Below, piece by piece: positions 53,269 through 61,082 of a stretch of 64,000 bases of DNA. The notes beneath the pieces are model-generated. The model did not search any database. It was not told the DNA's origin and saw nothing but the letters and a program-made list of their open reading frames with translations. The number at the start of each line of letters is the position of its first letter. Positions within the stretch are counted from its first letter, which is position 1. The DNA is taken from the NCBI GenBank assembly GCA_023898405.1, contig CP060221.1, forward strand, positions 992,001 through 1,056,000. Direction: 5' to 3'. This DNA is from Myxococcales bacterium. GTDB lineage: Bacteria; Myxococcota; UBA727; JABDBI01. A program made the position numbers and the translations under genes.

Positions 53269-54867
53269 ATGAAGCTAAGAGCCGAAGAAATTTCGCAAAT
53301 TATTAGAGACGAAATTAGAGATTTTGATAGCAAAACCAAAGCCATAGAGACTGGTACTGTTTTAACCGTTGGTGACGGTGTCGCTCGAGTTTACGGACTA
53401 GAAAATGCACAAGCTGGTGAGCTTGTTGAATTTCACAATGGCGTAAAAGGTTTGGTGCTCAACCTCGACCAAGACAGCGTTGGTATCGCTATCATGGGTT
53501 CCGATGCAGGTATCAAAGAAGGAAGCAATGTAAAAAGGACTGGACGAATCGCCGATGTTGCTGTGGGTGACGAAATCCTAGGCCGAGTCGTCAACGGTTT
53601 GGGTGAGCCTATCGATGACTTAGGGCCTATCAACTCTACTCAAAAAAGGCGTATTGAATCCAAGGCTCCAGGTATTATCGCTCGTGAGCCAGTAAAAGAG
53701 CCTATGCAGACGGGCATCAAAGCCATCGACGCAATGATCCCCATCGGCCGTGGTCAACGTGAATTGATTATCGGTGACCGACAAACTGGTAAAACAGCTA
53801 TCGCTATCGATACCATCATTAACCAACGCCACACCGGAGTAAAATGCGTTTATGTAGCAATCGGTCAGAAACAATCCACCGTTGCTCAAGTGATGGAGCG
53901 TTTACGCCGTGCTAATGCGCTCGATTATACAGTAATCGTATCGGCTACCGCTTCTGATCCTGCTCCTTTGCAATTTTTGGCTCCTTATACAGGTTGCGCT
54001 ATCGCTGAATATTGGCGGGATCAAGGTGAGCATGCTCTCATTGTCTATGATGACTTATCAAAGCAAGCAGTCGCTTATCGACAACTTTCCTTGCTTCTGC
54101 GACGTCCTCCTGGTCGCGAGGCATTTCCTGGGGATGTTTTTTATCTTCACTCTCGTCTTCTTGAACGTGCTGCAAAAATTACTAGCAACCCAGAGGAACT
54201 TAAAGCCTATCCTGAAATTAAAAAAGGTGGTGGAAGCCTCACCGCTTTGCCTATTGTAGAAACACAAGCTGGCGACGTATCGGCTTATATTCCCACCAAC
54301 GTTATCTCCATTACCGATGGGCAGATATTCTTAGAAACAGAGCTCTTTTACTCAGGTCAACGCCCTGCGGTGAATGTTGGTTTATCCGTTTCCCGTGTTG
54401 GTGGCTCAGCGCAGGTTGCCGGTATGCGTCAGCTTGCAGGTTCAATGCGACTTGACTTGGCTCAATACCGAGCCTTGGCTGCATTTGCTCAGTTTGGATC
54501 TGATCTTGATAAAACAACGCTTGAACAACTTGCTCGTGGTAAACGTTTGTTCGAATTACTAAAGCAAGATCAATATGAGCCTATGCCTGTTGAAGAACAG
54601 ATCATCCAAATTTATGCAGTGACACAAGTAGCAGATCCTAAAACCAAAGCTACCTGGGTACGCAAGTATCAATCATCTGAAATCTATCGTTATGCTAAAG
54701 AGCTCATCTTGTTTATGCGCAGTGAGCATAACGATATCCTAAAAGATATCGGGCAAAATCCTAAAAATAAAATAGATGATGCTATGCGTAAGCGCATTGA
54801 TAAGGCATTAAAAGAATTTGATAATTCTTTTGATGGCAAACTGGCCAAAGCCGATTCCATAGATTAA
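53269..54867 (+). CDS. atpA: ATP synthase F1 subunit alpha
   Basis: Non-catalytic nucleotide-binding subunit of 532 aa. The P-loop is GDRQTGKTA, with the alpha signature in ALIVYDDLSKQAVAYRQLSLLLRRPPGREAFPGDVFY. It is some 20 residues longer than usual at the C-terminus. A 36-base gap with GGTGG upstream separates it from atpH, and an intergenic hairpin follows it. Confidence 0.97.
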   Translation: MKLRAEEISQIIRDEIRDFDSKTKAIETGTVLTVGDGVARVYGLENAQAGELVEFHNGVKGLVLNLDQDSVGIAIMGSDAGIKEGSNVKRTGRIADVAVGDEILGRVVNGLGEPIDDLGPINSTQKRRIESKAPGIIAREPVKEPMQTGIKAIDAMIPIGRGQRELIIGDRQTGKTAIAIDTIINQRHTGVKCVYVAIGQKQSTVAQVMERLRRANALDYTVIVSATASDPAPLQFLAPYTGCAIAEYWRDQGEHALIVYDDLSKQAVAYRQLSLLLRRPPGREAFPGDVFYLHSRLLERAAKITSNPEELKAYPEIKKGGGSLTALPIVETQAGDVSAYIPTNVISITDGQIFLETELFYSGQRPAVNVGLSVSRVGGSAQVAGMRQLAGSMRLDLAQYRALAAFAQFGSDLDKTTLEQLARGKRLFELLKQDQYEPMPVEEQIIQIYAVTQVADPKTKATWVRKYQSSEIYRYAKELILFMRSEHNDILKDIGQNPKNKIDDAMRKRIDKALKEFDNSFDGKLAKADSID

Positions 54868-54880
54868 CCAACTACTGCGC

Positions 54881-54902
54881 GCCACAGACGAGATTCTGTG
54901 GC
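54881..54902 (+). other. Hairpin between atpA and atpG
   Basis: GCCACAG and CTGTGGC form a perfect seven-base stem with an eight-base loop in the 77-base atpA-atpG gap. No U-tract follows, so it is more likely a processing or stability element than a terminator. Confidence 0.55.
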
Positions 54903-54944
54903 CTAAAAGCTTTTAAGAAAGTTTAAAATTCAGGAGAGTGTCTT

Positions 54945-55817
54945 ATGGCCTCCTTAAGGGAAACCAAAAATCGCATCAAAAGCGTTAAAAGCACCGAAAA
55001 AATTACACGCGCCATGAAAATGGTGGCAGCGAGTAAATTACGCCGCGCCCAAGAAGCGGTGGTAAAACCAAGAGCCTACGCGCAAAAACTCTCTGAGTTA
55101 ATTTCCGCATTGGCCTTAAGAGTAGAAGCAAGCAATGCCAAAGCGCACCCTCTGCTCTATAATCGGCCCCACAAAAAAAACGTTGAGATTTTAGCTCTTA
55201 CTTCTGATCGCGGATTATGCGGAGCGCTCAATAGCTCGGTTGTCCGTATGACACAGCGCTTCGTTATTGATCATGATGATGAATTTGAAAACCTTAGTAT
55301 TTCAACTATTGGCAAAAAAGGTTTCGAAGGCTTAACCCGGGCAGGTTTTACTATTCGCAAACACTATCAACCCGATGCCAAGGTATTTGATGTAAGCAGT
55401 GCCAATCAAATCGCTGATGAATTATGCGCAAGATTTTTATCAAAAGAAATCGATGCGGTTTATCTGATCTACAATGAATTTAAGTCTGCTATCACTCAAC
55501 AAGTGGCAGTAGAGCAACTTTTACCCATTGTTCGAGAAGAGCTCGATAGTGCTCACTTGCCCACTGATTATCTCTACGAACCAGCGCAGGAAGATTTGCT
55601 TGAATCTCTTGTTCCGCGCCATTTTGCCACCAGACTTTATCAATCATTTCTTGAATCATTTGCTTCCGAGCAAGGCGCACGTATGAGCGCTATGGATAAC
55701 GCCACAAGAAATGCCAAAGAAATGACAGAAAAACTGACACTGCAGTACAATCGTGCACGCCAGGCAGCCATCACCAAAGAACTCATGGAAATTATTGGTG
55801 GAGCCGAAGCTCTTTAG
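54945..55817 (+). CDS. atpG: ATP synthase F1 subunit gamma
   Basis: Central rotor subunit (290 aa). It starts ASLRETKNRIKSVKSTEKITRAMKMVAASKLRRAQ and ends with YNRARQAAITKELMEIIGGAEAL, the conserved terminal helices that rotate inside F1. AGGAG lies eight bases before the ATG. It is followed by a thioesterase gene instead of the usual atpD. Confidence 0.96.
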   Translation: MASLRETKNRIKSVKSTEKITRAMKMVAASKLRRAQEAVVKPRAYAQKLSELISALALRVEASNAKAHPLLYNRPHKKNVEILALTSDRGLCGALNSSVVRMTQRFVIDHDDEFENLSISTIGKKGFEGLTRAGFTIRKHYQPDAKVFDVSSANQIADELCARFLSKEIDAVYLIYNEFKSAITQQVAVEQLLPIVREELDSAHLPTDYLYEPAQEDLLESLVPRHFATRLYQSFLESFASEQGARMSAMDNATRNAKEMTEKLTLQYNRARQAAITKELMEIIGGAEAL

Positions 55818-55825
55818 GAGTAGCC

Positions 55826-56245
55826 ATGTTTACTTGCCAACATCTGGTGCGTTTCGATGATGTCGATGGTGCTGGCATAGTATACTATCCTCGTTTTTTT
55901 CACTTTTGCCATAAAAGTTTCGAAGATCTTTTCAACCAAAAAGCGCCTCTCACTTATCCGGATCTTATCAATACGAGAAAAATTGGTTTTCCCACCGTTC
56001 ATATCGAAGCTGATTATAAAAAACCATTTTTCTATGGCGATACTATCACTGTGAAGTTTGCAGTTGAGCTCATAAAAAATTCTTCTTTGCTTACCAGGTA
56101 CAAATTTTCTAACGGACATGATCTATATTTCTCGGCCTTAATCACCATCGTGTGCATGGATTTGACCAATAAAAAATCGATGCCTTTGCCCCATGATCTG
56201 AAAACATTTTTCGAACAATTTTTAATTGCTGCCTCAGCTTCGTGA
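55826..56245 (+). CDS. Acyl-CoA thioesterase, 4HBT/YbgC-like hot-dog fold
   Basis: A 139-aa hot-dog thioesterase. It has the 4-hydroxybenzoyl-CoA thioesterase pattern VRFDDVDGAGIVYYPRFFHF, with the catalytic Asp in DGAGIVYYP, and continues with FPTVHIEADYKKPFFYGD. Its ATG is eight bases after the atpG stop, so it is part of the ATP synthase operon. No metabolic link between the two is evident; the insertion may be a lineage-specific operon rearrangement. Confidence 0.88.
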   Translation: MFTCQHLVRFDDVDGAGIVYYPRFFHFCHKSFEDLFNQKAPLTYPDLINTRKIGFPTVHIEADYKKPFFYGDTITVKFAVELIKNSSLLTRYKFSNGHDLYFSALITIVCMDLTNKKSMPLPHDLKTFFEQFLIAASAS

Positions 56246-56520
56246 TTTTTATTTAACTTTAAATTCAAATACTTAAAAAACGTTTGACTTCAGCACGGCT
56301 AATAATAGCATAGGGGTTTTAATCAACAGCTTGTTATCTATAATCGACGCTGTTAAATCAAGATCCCACCTATGGGCACCAATGACTTGATCCAAAAAAA
56401 TTTTTTCATGACATGCTGCAAGAACAAGGTGCTGGCCAATTTAAGTATTTCCTCTTTCAGAGGGCATTTGATTAAATTTTGTACCAAAGTAATTGACTGC
56501 AATGGTCTATAAGGGAATAC

Positions 56521-56796
56521 ATGAAAAAATCTGACAAACTCAAAGAGCAGCTTGAAAATTGGCGCAAAGAGCAGGCTAAAGCATATAGAATCTATCTAAA
56601 AACGAGTGCCGTTGGACTGGAGTTTGGCCTTGCTATTGTCATTGGAGCCCTCATTGGCTACTTCGCAGATAAACACTTTAACTCTTCGCCCTATGGCTTA
56701 CTCATAGGTGTGTTGGTTGGGCTTATTGCCGCAATAAAGCGCATTTGGCTTTTTAGCAAGGCATATTTAGAAAAGAATAAAAAAGATGATGAATGA
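56521..56796 (+). CDS. atpZ: AtpZ/AtpI-family membrane protein
   Basis: A 91-aa protein with two membrane helices (LEFGLAIVIGALIGYFADKHF and YGLLIGVLVGLIAAIKRIW), matching the AtpZ/AtpI family of ATP synthase accessory proteins. In other bacteria these help assemble the c ring or carry Mg2+. It overlaps the following gene by 11 bases. A gap of 275 bases after the thioesterase gene may carry a promoter for the F0 part of the operon. Confidence 0.82.
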   Translation: MKKSDKLKEQLENWRKEQAKAYRIYLKTSAVGLEFGLAIVIGALIGYFADKHFNSSPYGLLIGVLVGLIAAIKRIWLFSKAYLEKNKKDDE

Positions 56797-57169
56797 AAAT
56801 TCCCTCGCTGATATAGCGATCTATCGAAAAACAGTCCTGCTCACAACACTTGTCGTCTTAATTTTATTGAGCACTGCAATATTTTTTTGTTGGTATTTAA
56901 ATTTTTATTTTTTAATCAAAACTCTCATTGGAGCTATGCTTGGTACTTTACTCGCAAGCATAAATGTCTTTGCTTTGGCTTATGCTTTTTACTTTGTGGC
57001 TGTAAAAAAATCCTCTAAAACGGTGGTACTATGGCCTCTGCTAACATTTTTGATTTTGTGCGGTGCAGCACTTTTTCTTGCACTTAATCATAACGATTAT
57101 CTTTTAGGTTTTGCTCTTGGTCTTTGCTCTCCATTAATTTTTGCCACAATAATTGCTCTAAGAGGCTGA
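56786..57169 (+). CDS. atpI: ATP synthase subunit I-like membrane protein
   Basis: A 127-aa membrane protein with four helices, of the ATP-synt_I type that often precedes atpB. Sequence conservation in the family is low, so the call rests on length, topology and position. The start overlaps the atpZ stop by 11 bases. Confidence 0.7.
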   Translation: MMNENSLADIAIYRKTVLLTTLVVLILLSTAIFFCWYLNFYFLIKTLIGAMLGTLLASINVFALAYAFYFVAVKKSSKTVVLWPLLTFLILCGAALFLALNHNDYLLGFALGLCSPLIFATIIALRG

Positions 57170-57253
57170 TGCCCGCTTGACCTTAAAGGCGAATAAAGTC
57201 AAACCACCAAGGTAGTAAAGAAATTTTTTAAAACACCCAAGAAGGGCATAGCT

Positions 57254-58045
57254 ATGGATCATCATTTATCTTGGTATCACTTATTGCCTTGGTACGAACA
57301 GCTAAAGGATTTCTTTCAGGAAAATTTCGCCCATACGGTGATCTTTCGCAGCGGCTTGCTTCCCAAAGATCGAATCTTTGAAACCATGCATCATATTTTT
57401 GCATCAGTTTTAGTTTTTATTATTCTTGCCTTGGTTTCGCTTGTTGCACACAAAAGACTTAAAAATCTAGAAAAAAATATCATCCCCTCTCCTAAGATTA
57501 CGCTTATCAATCTTTTTGAGGTTTTTCTGACGGTTTTATTTTCACTGATGCGCGACATCATCGGCAAAGATTACAAACGCTACGTTCCCTTGGTGGGCAC
57601 TTCTGCTCTTTTTATTTTGTGCTCCAACCTGCTTGGTTTGGTCCCAGGTTTTGTGCCGCCAACAGACAACCTCAATACCACCATTGGCTGTGGTTTAGTT
57701 GTCTTTGCTTATTTTAATATTCATGGTCTACGCGTCCATGGAATGGGACATATCACTCACTTAGCCAACCCCTTGGGGGCATGGTGGGGATGGTTTTTAT
57801 CACCTTTGTTATTTCCCGTTGAGTTGATTGGACTTTTGGTGCGTCCATTAAGTTTAGGAATCCGTTTGGCGGGCAATATGATCGGCGATCACAAGGTTCT
57901 TTTCGCCTTTGCTGGAGTTTTTCCTCTGTTATTGCCTTTACCCTTTTATCTTTTAGGATTGTTGGTTTGTATTATTCAAACTGTGGTTTTTTGTCTCTTG
58001 ACATGTGTGTACATATCGCTACACACCCAAGAGGAAAGCCATTAA
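57254..58045 (+). CDS. atpB: ATP synthase F0 subunit a
   Basis: The 263-aa stator subunit forming the ion channel with the c ring. The last helices show RPLSLGIRLAGNMIGDHKVLF, where the Arg before LAGN is the essential residue that interacts with the c-ring carboxylate. Earlier, NLLGLVPGFVPPT is typical of the family. The gene is followed by atpE after 43 bases. Confidence 0.94.
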   Translation: MDHHLSWYHLLPWYEQLKDFFQENFAHTVIFRSGLLPKDRIFETMHHIFASVLVFIILALVSLVAHKRLKNLEKNIIPSPKITLINLFEVFLTVLFSLMRDIIGKDYKRYVPLVGTSALFILCSNLLGLVPGFVPPTDNLNTTIGCGLVVFAYFNIHGLRVHGMGHITHLANPLGAWWGWFLSPLLFPVELIGLLVRPLSLGIRLAGNMIGDHKVLFAFAGVFPLLLPLPFYLLGLLVCIIQTVVFCLLTCVYISLHTQEESH

Positions 58046-58088
58046 TTTCGTTGCTGCACTTAAGCACACTTGATGTGGGAGAATCTAG

Positions 58089-58409
58089 ATGAGAAGCATG
58101 ATCAAATTTTTTATAACAGCTATTCCTGTATTTTTTGCAGCTGGTTCTGCTCTTGCAGGTAATGGAAGTGATTCCAGTAGTCATTTGGCGGGATATGCAA
58201 TCGCAGCATCGATCGCTATAGCATTGCCAGCTATGGGAGGGGCTATTGGACAGGGTCGTGCAGCTGCTGCAGCTCTTGAAGGTATTGCTCGCAACCCAGG
58301 CGCATCAGGCAAAATTTTCGTGCCTATGATCCTCGGTATGGCTTTGATCGAGTCCTTGGTTTTGTTTGGTTTGATCATGGCCTTTATCTTATCTGGTAAA
58401 ATTGGTTAA
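58089..58409 (+). CDS. atpE: ATP synthase F0 subunit c
   Basis: Proteolipid (106 aa) of the rotor ring. A signal-peptide-like leader (MIKFFITAIPVFFAAGSALA) precedes two membrane helices. The first helix ends GGAIGQGRAAAAALEGIARNPGASGKI, the polar loop, and the second has the ion-binding Glu in LIESLVLF. Gln in the first helix and the Glu-Ser pair are parts of the Na+ motif, but the following Thr is replaced by Leu and the Tyr by Phe, so proton coupling is more likely. Confidence 0.93.
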   Translation: MRSMIKFFITAIPVFFAAGSALAGNGSDSSSHLAGYAIAASIAIALPAMGGAIGQGRAAAAALEGIARNPGASGKIFVPMILGMALIESLVLFGLIMAFILSGKIG

Positions 58410-58411
58410 AC

Positions 58412-59332
58412 ATGCGATCTTTGCCAAAGATTTGGATACTCGCTGAATATTGGGCTACTTCGACTACACTTGAAGTGGCCCAAAATGCTTTTTTAGAGAG
58501 CGGTGCTATCGGCATTGAATGCGATGATGGCCTGGGACCTGAAGGGCAAAAAAAGTATCCCGATGATCAAATAAAAATCTTAGCCTATTTTGAGCCAGCG
58601 CCTGACTTGGAAAATATAGTTGAGCAACAGCTTAAAAATTTTTTTGGTAATTGTGGTTTGAGTTATGCACCCATCAAGTGGAGTCAGTTTTTAGAAGAAG
58701 ACTGGCAAGCCAATTTTGTGAAATCGTGTACTACTTTTATGGTCAAACCAAATATTTTTATTGTCCCATCATTTGAAATTGATGAGTTCAAAAAAAATCC
58801 ACGTGGATCTTTATATATCGAAATGGATCCTGAAAATGCGTTTGGTACTGGAAAGCACCAAACCACGCAGCTTTGCCTAAAAAATATTTATGAAATAATG
58901 TCGGCTGATCCCAAAAGCAAAGGGTGGGATGCTTTGGATATTGGTACTGGCTCTGGTATCTTAGCTATTTTGATGAAAAAGCTTGGTATAAAACATGTCC
59001 TCGGTACAGAGACAGATAATGATGCTCTCATTACAGCCTCGCAAAACGCCAAAAAAAATAATGTCGATATCGACTGGCTTCATGTGGATGAAGAGTATAT
59101 CTACCCAAAAGATCACTACGACCTTGTGGTAGCCAATATACTTGCCCCAGTACTGATTCATATGGCTGACAATATTTTTGCTAGCTGCAAAAAGCACGGA
59201 AGCATAATCTTGAGCGGAATTTTATTGGAACTGGCCCAAGGCGTAATCAAAGTTTATCAAGGTCTTGGCGCTCGTTTTATCAGGCAAGATCAGAAGGATG
59301 ATTGGTGCTCACTAATCTTTGGCGTCGACTAA
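58412..59332 (+). CDS. prmA: Ribosomal protein L11 methyltransferase
   Basis: Trimethylates ribosomal protein L11. The 306-aa protein has EMDPENAFGTGKHQTTQLCL before the SAM-binding loop DIGTGSGILAI, then a terminal ILSGIL segment. The start is two bases after the atpE stop, so it is probably co-transcribed with the ATP synthase genes. Confidence 0.92.
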   Translation: MRSLPKIWILAEYWATSTTLEVAQNAFLESGAIGIECDDGLGPEGQKKYPDDQIKILAYFEPAPDLENIVEQQLKNFFGNCGLSYAPIKWSQFLEEDWQANFVKSCTTFMVKPNIFIVPSFEIDEFKKNPRGSLYIEMDPENAFGTGKHQTTQLCLKNIYEIMSADPKSKGWDALDIGTGSGILAILMKKLGIKHVLGTETDNDALITASQNAKKNNVDIDWLHVDEEYIYPKDHYDLVVANILAPVLIHMADNIFASCKKHGSIILSGILLELAQGVIKVYQGLGARFIRQDQKDDWCSLIFGVD

Positions 59333-59812
59333 ATTTAATTTTTATGCTTTTCCTTTTAGAAACGAAAACTAGCGTTTATCAAACAGTAATGTCGGAGGGT
59401 CCATACTGGAGCATGAATTGGTGATGTCCAGAAAATATTGAAAGGCTTCTTAATAAATTTTTGAACGATTCCACAGCGCACGCGAGGACTTAGTGAAAAA
59501 ATTTATTAAGAAGCCTTTCAATATTTTCTGGACACAACCGCATGGATTTCTCTTGCCACCACTAATTTAGCTCACCATGATCGAAATTTTTAGAGCCAAT
59601 TAGCGCAGCCATTGCTTCCCTAACAGATTGAAAAATAGCTCCAACTTCCCTATACGATCTATTCCCCCTTAATCATTTAAAATAAACTAAGAAATCAAAG
59701 CTTTATTCATCATTTTCAACTATTTAATTACATTTTCAATATATTCAGTGAATCACTCCACTTTAAATACTACATAAACACACACAACCAAATAAGTATT
59801 CTAGAGAGTTTT
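59333..59812. other. Intergenic region with a long perfect inverted repeat
   Basis: About 480 bases without a credible gene. It contains the 38-bp inverted repeat described separately (59425-59534); the rest is AT-rich, and I find nothing else in it. Confidence 0.6.
59425..59534. repeat. Perfect 38-bp inverted repeat with a 34-base spacer
   Basis: The arms at 59425-59462 and 59497-59534 are exact reverse complements over 38 bases. The outer part begins TGTCCAGAAAATATTGAAAG and the inner part ends AATAAATTTTT. The spacer is 34 bases. No target-site duplication is visible at the outer ends. It could be a miniature mobile element, a strong transcription stop or a structured RNA. Confidence 0.85.
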
Positions 59813-60349
59813 ATGAGCAATAAAAATACAAAATTATGCGTTTTATTTTTCGGTCTTACTTTAGGTATTAATGTGATGGCCACTAATAACGAAAGAACTC
59901 AATACCTTGCTAGTGAGTTGAGGCCCAGTTTAAATCTAAACGACCAAATAGGGGATTTCTATTGGGGACAAAGTTTTATCCAGTCTGCGAGTAGTTACGT
60001 TTATAATTTAGGGAACTATACTGTTGATATTAGCAAAAGAACTTATGACAAACTTTTTAAGTTGAGTAAGTACTATACCAACACGCAAGCGTTTGATAAT
60101 TTTGTAAAAGGTTTGTACAGCACTATGAGTGATAGTTTATCCGATGCCATTGTTGATTTAACCCTAGACACAATATCAAACTATTTTGGACTACCTGGAG
60201 CAGACCCCCTGGATCCCTCGAGTGTGCTAGCCGAAGATGCTTTTAGAGAAACTGTAAAAGAGGTTGCTAGGTACTTAAATGTAGTTGAATTACCAAAGAC
60301 CTTGAGCGATAAGATTTACACCTTTGTAATGAGTTACAAAAAGAAATAG
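59813..60349 (+). CDS. Hypothetical exported protein (178 aa)
   Basis: A protein with a predicted signal peptide (CVLFFGLTLGINVMA, cleaved after VMA) and a mature part rich in Tyr, Ser, Asp and Leu. No domain is recognised; helical segments containing SKRTYDKLFKLSKYY and SDSLSDAIVDLTLDTIS are visible. It has an AT-rich promoter region and weak ribosome-binding site. Its neighbours do not suggest a function. Confidence 0.6.
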   Translation: MSNKNTKLCVLFFGLTLGINVMATNNERTQYLASELRPSLNLNDQIGDFYWGQSFIQSASSYVYNLGNYTVDISKRTYDKLFKLSKYYTNTQAFDNFVKGLYSTMSDSLSDAIVDLTLDTISNYFGLPGADPLDPSSVLAEDAFRETVKEVARYLNVVELPKTLSDKIYTFVMSYKKK

Positions 60350-60397
60350 AAGTTAGCTTACAAGAGCTATCACACAATACTCTTCCCTCCTTGCTAA

Positions 60398-60427
60398 GTA
60401 CAACTGAACTGGGTGGTTTAGTTGTAC
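60398..60427. other. Hairpin between convergent genes
   Basis: GTACAACTGAAC and GTTTAGTTGTAC form a 12-base stem with one G-U pair and loop TGGGTG between the exported-protein gene and lspA. It has no U-tract on either side. Confidence 0.5.
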
Positions 60428-60438
60428 GTTATGGGTAG

Positions 60439-61053
60439 CTATGGTGCTACTTTCAGTTTTTTTTGGCTAAAAATACCACCAGCCAAAACCCCTATGGCTC
60501 CCACCACAATAAAACTATCGGCAATATTAAAAGTAGGCCAGTGAAGATGAGGATAGCCCAATAATCCAGCATGAACATCGAGAAAGTCTATTACGTAGCC
60601 TAAGCGAATACGATCGGCTAAATTTCCCAGCGCACCGGCCAAAATGAAACTAAAACAAGCGAGCAAAAAACCATCCTGCGACTTCATACGAAAATACCAA
60701 AACACAAAAAATATTGTTGCTAAAACACTTATGCTAATCAGCATAGGGCGCCTGATCCAGGCTGGGATACTCTGGGTCAAGCTAAAGGCAGCTGCAGGGT
60801 TTTCTTTGTACATAAAATTAAAAAAGTTAGGTACCACCTCAATAACTTTAAAAGGATAGAAAACCTCTTTTGTTACTGTTTGGGTTACCCCATCCACCTC
60901 AACTTCTTCCTCAATGGAGTAAGGGCGGGCAAGTGTATTTTGAGCCCATATTTTAGATGTTTGATCGAGAAAGAGCCCTACACCCAATACCAAGAGCAAC
61001 CAAACAAGGCGATTGCGACTGATAAAAGAGCCGCCATTTTTACAATAGTTCAC
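60439..61053 (-). CDS. lspA: Lipoprotein signal peptidase (signal peptidase II)
   Basis: Inner-membrane Asp protease (204 aa) that cleaves lipoprotein signal peptides after lipidation. The catalytic Asp pair is in GNLADRIRLGYVIDF and WPTFNIADSF. Several membrane helices match the family. It is about 35 residues longer than usual because of a charged loop (YSIEEEVEVDGVTQTVTKEV) after the first helix, in the periplasmic part. The start is a GTG; no better ATG is available. fadD-like gene ends 29 bases upstream, so they may be co-transcribed. Confidence 0.93.
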   Translation of the reverse strand: MNYCKNGGSFISRNRLVWLLLVLGVGLFLDQTSKIWAQNTLARPYSIEEEVEVDGVTQTVTKEVFYPFKVIEVVPNFFNFMYKENPAAAFSLTQSIPAWIRRPMLISISVLATIFFVFWYFRMKSQDGFLLACFSFILAGALGNLADRIRLGYVIDFLDVHAGLLGYPHLHWPTFNIADSFIVVGAIGVLAGGIFSQKKLKVAP

Positions 61054-61082
61054 TTCGAAAAACCCCTAGCGAGACCCCTCAC

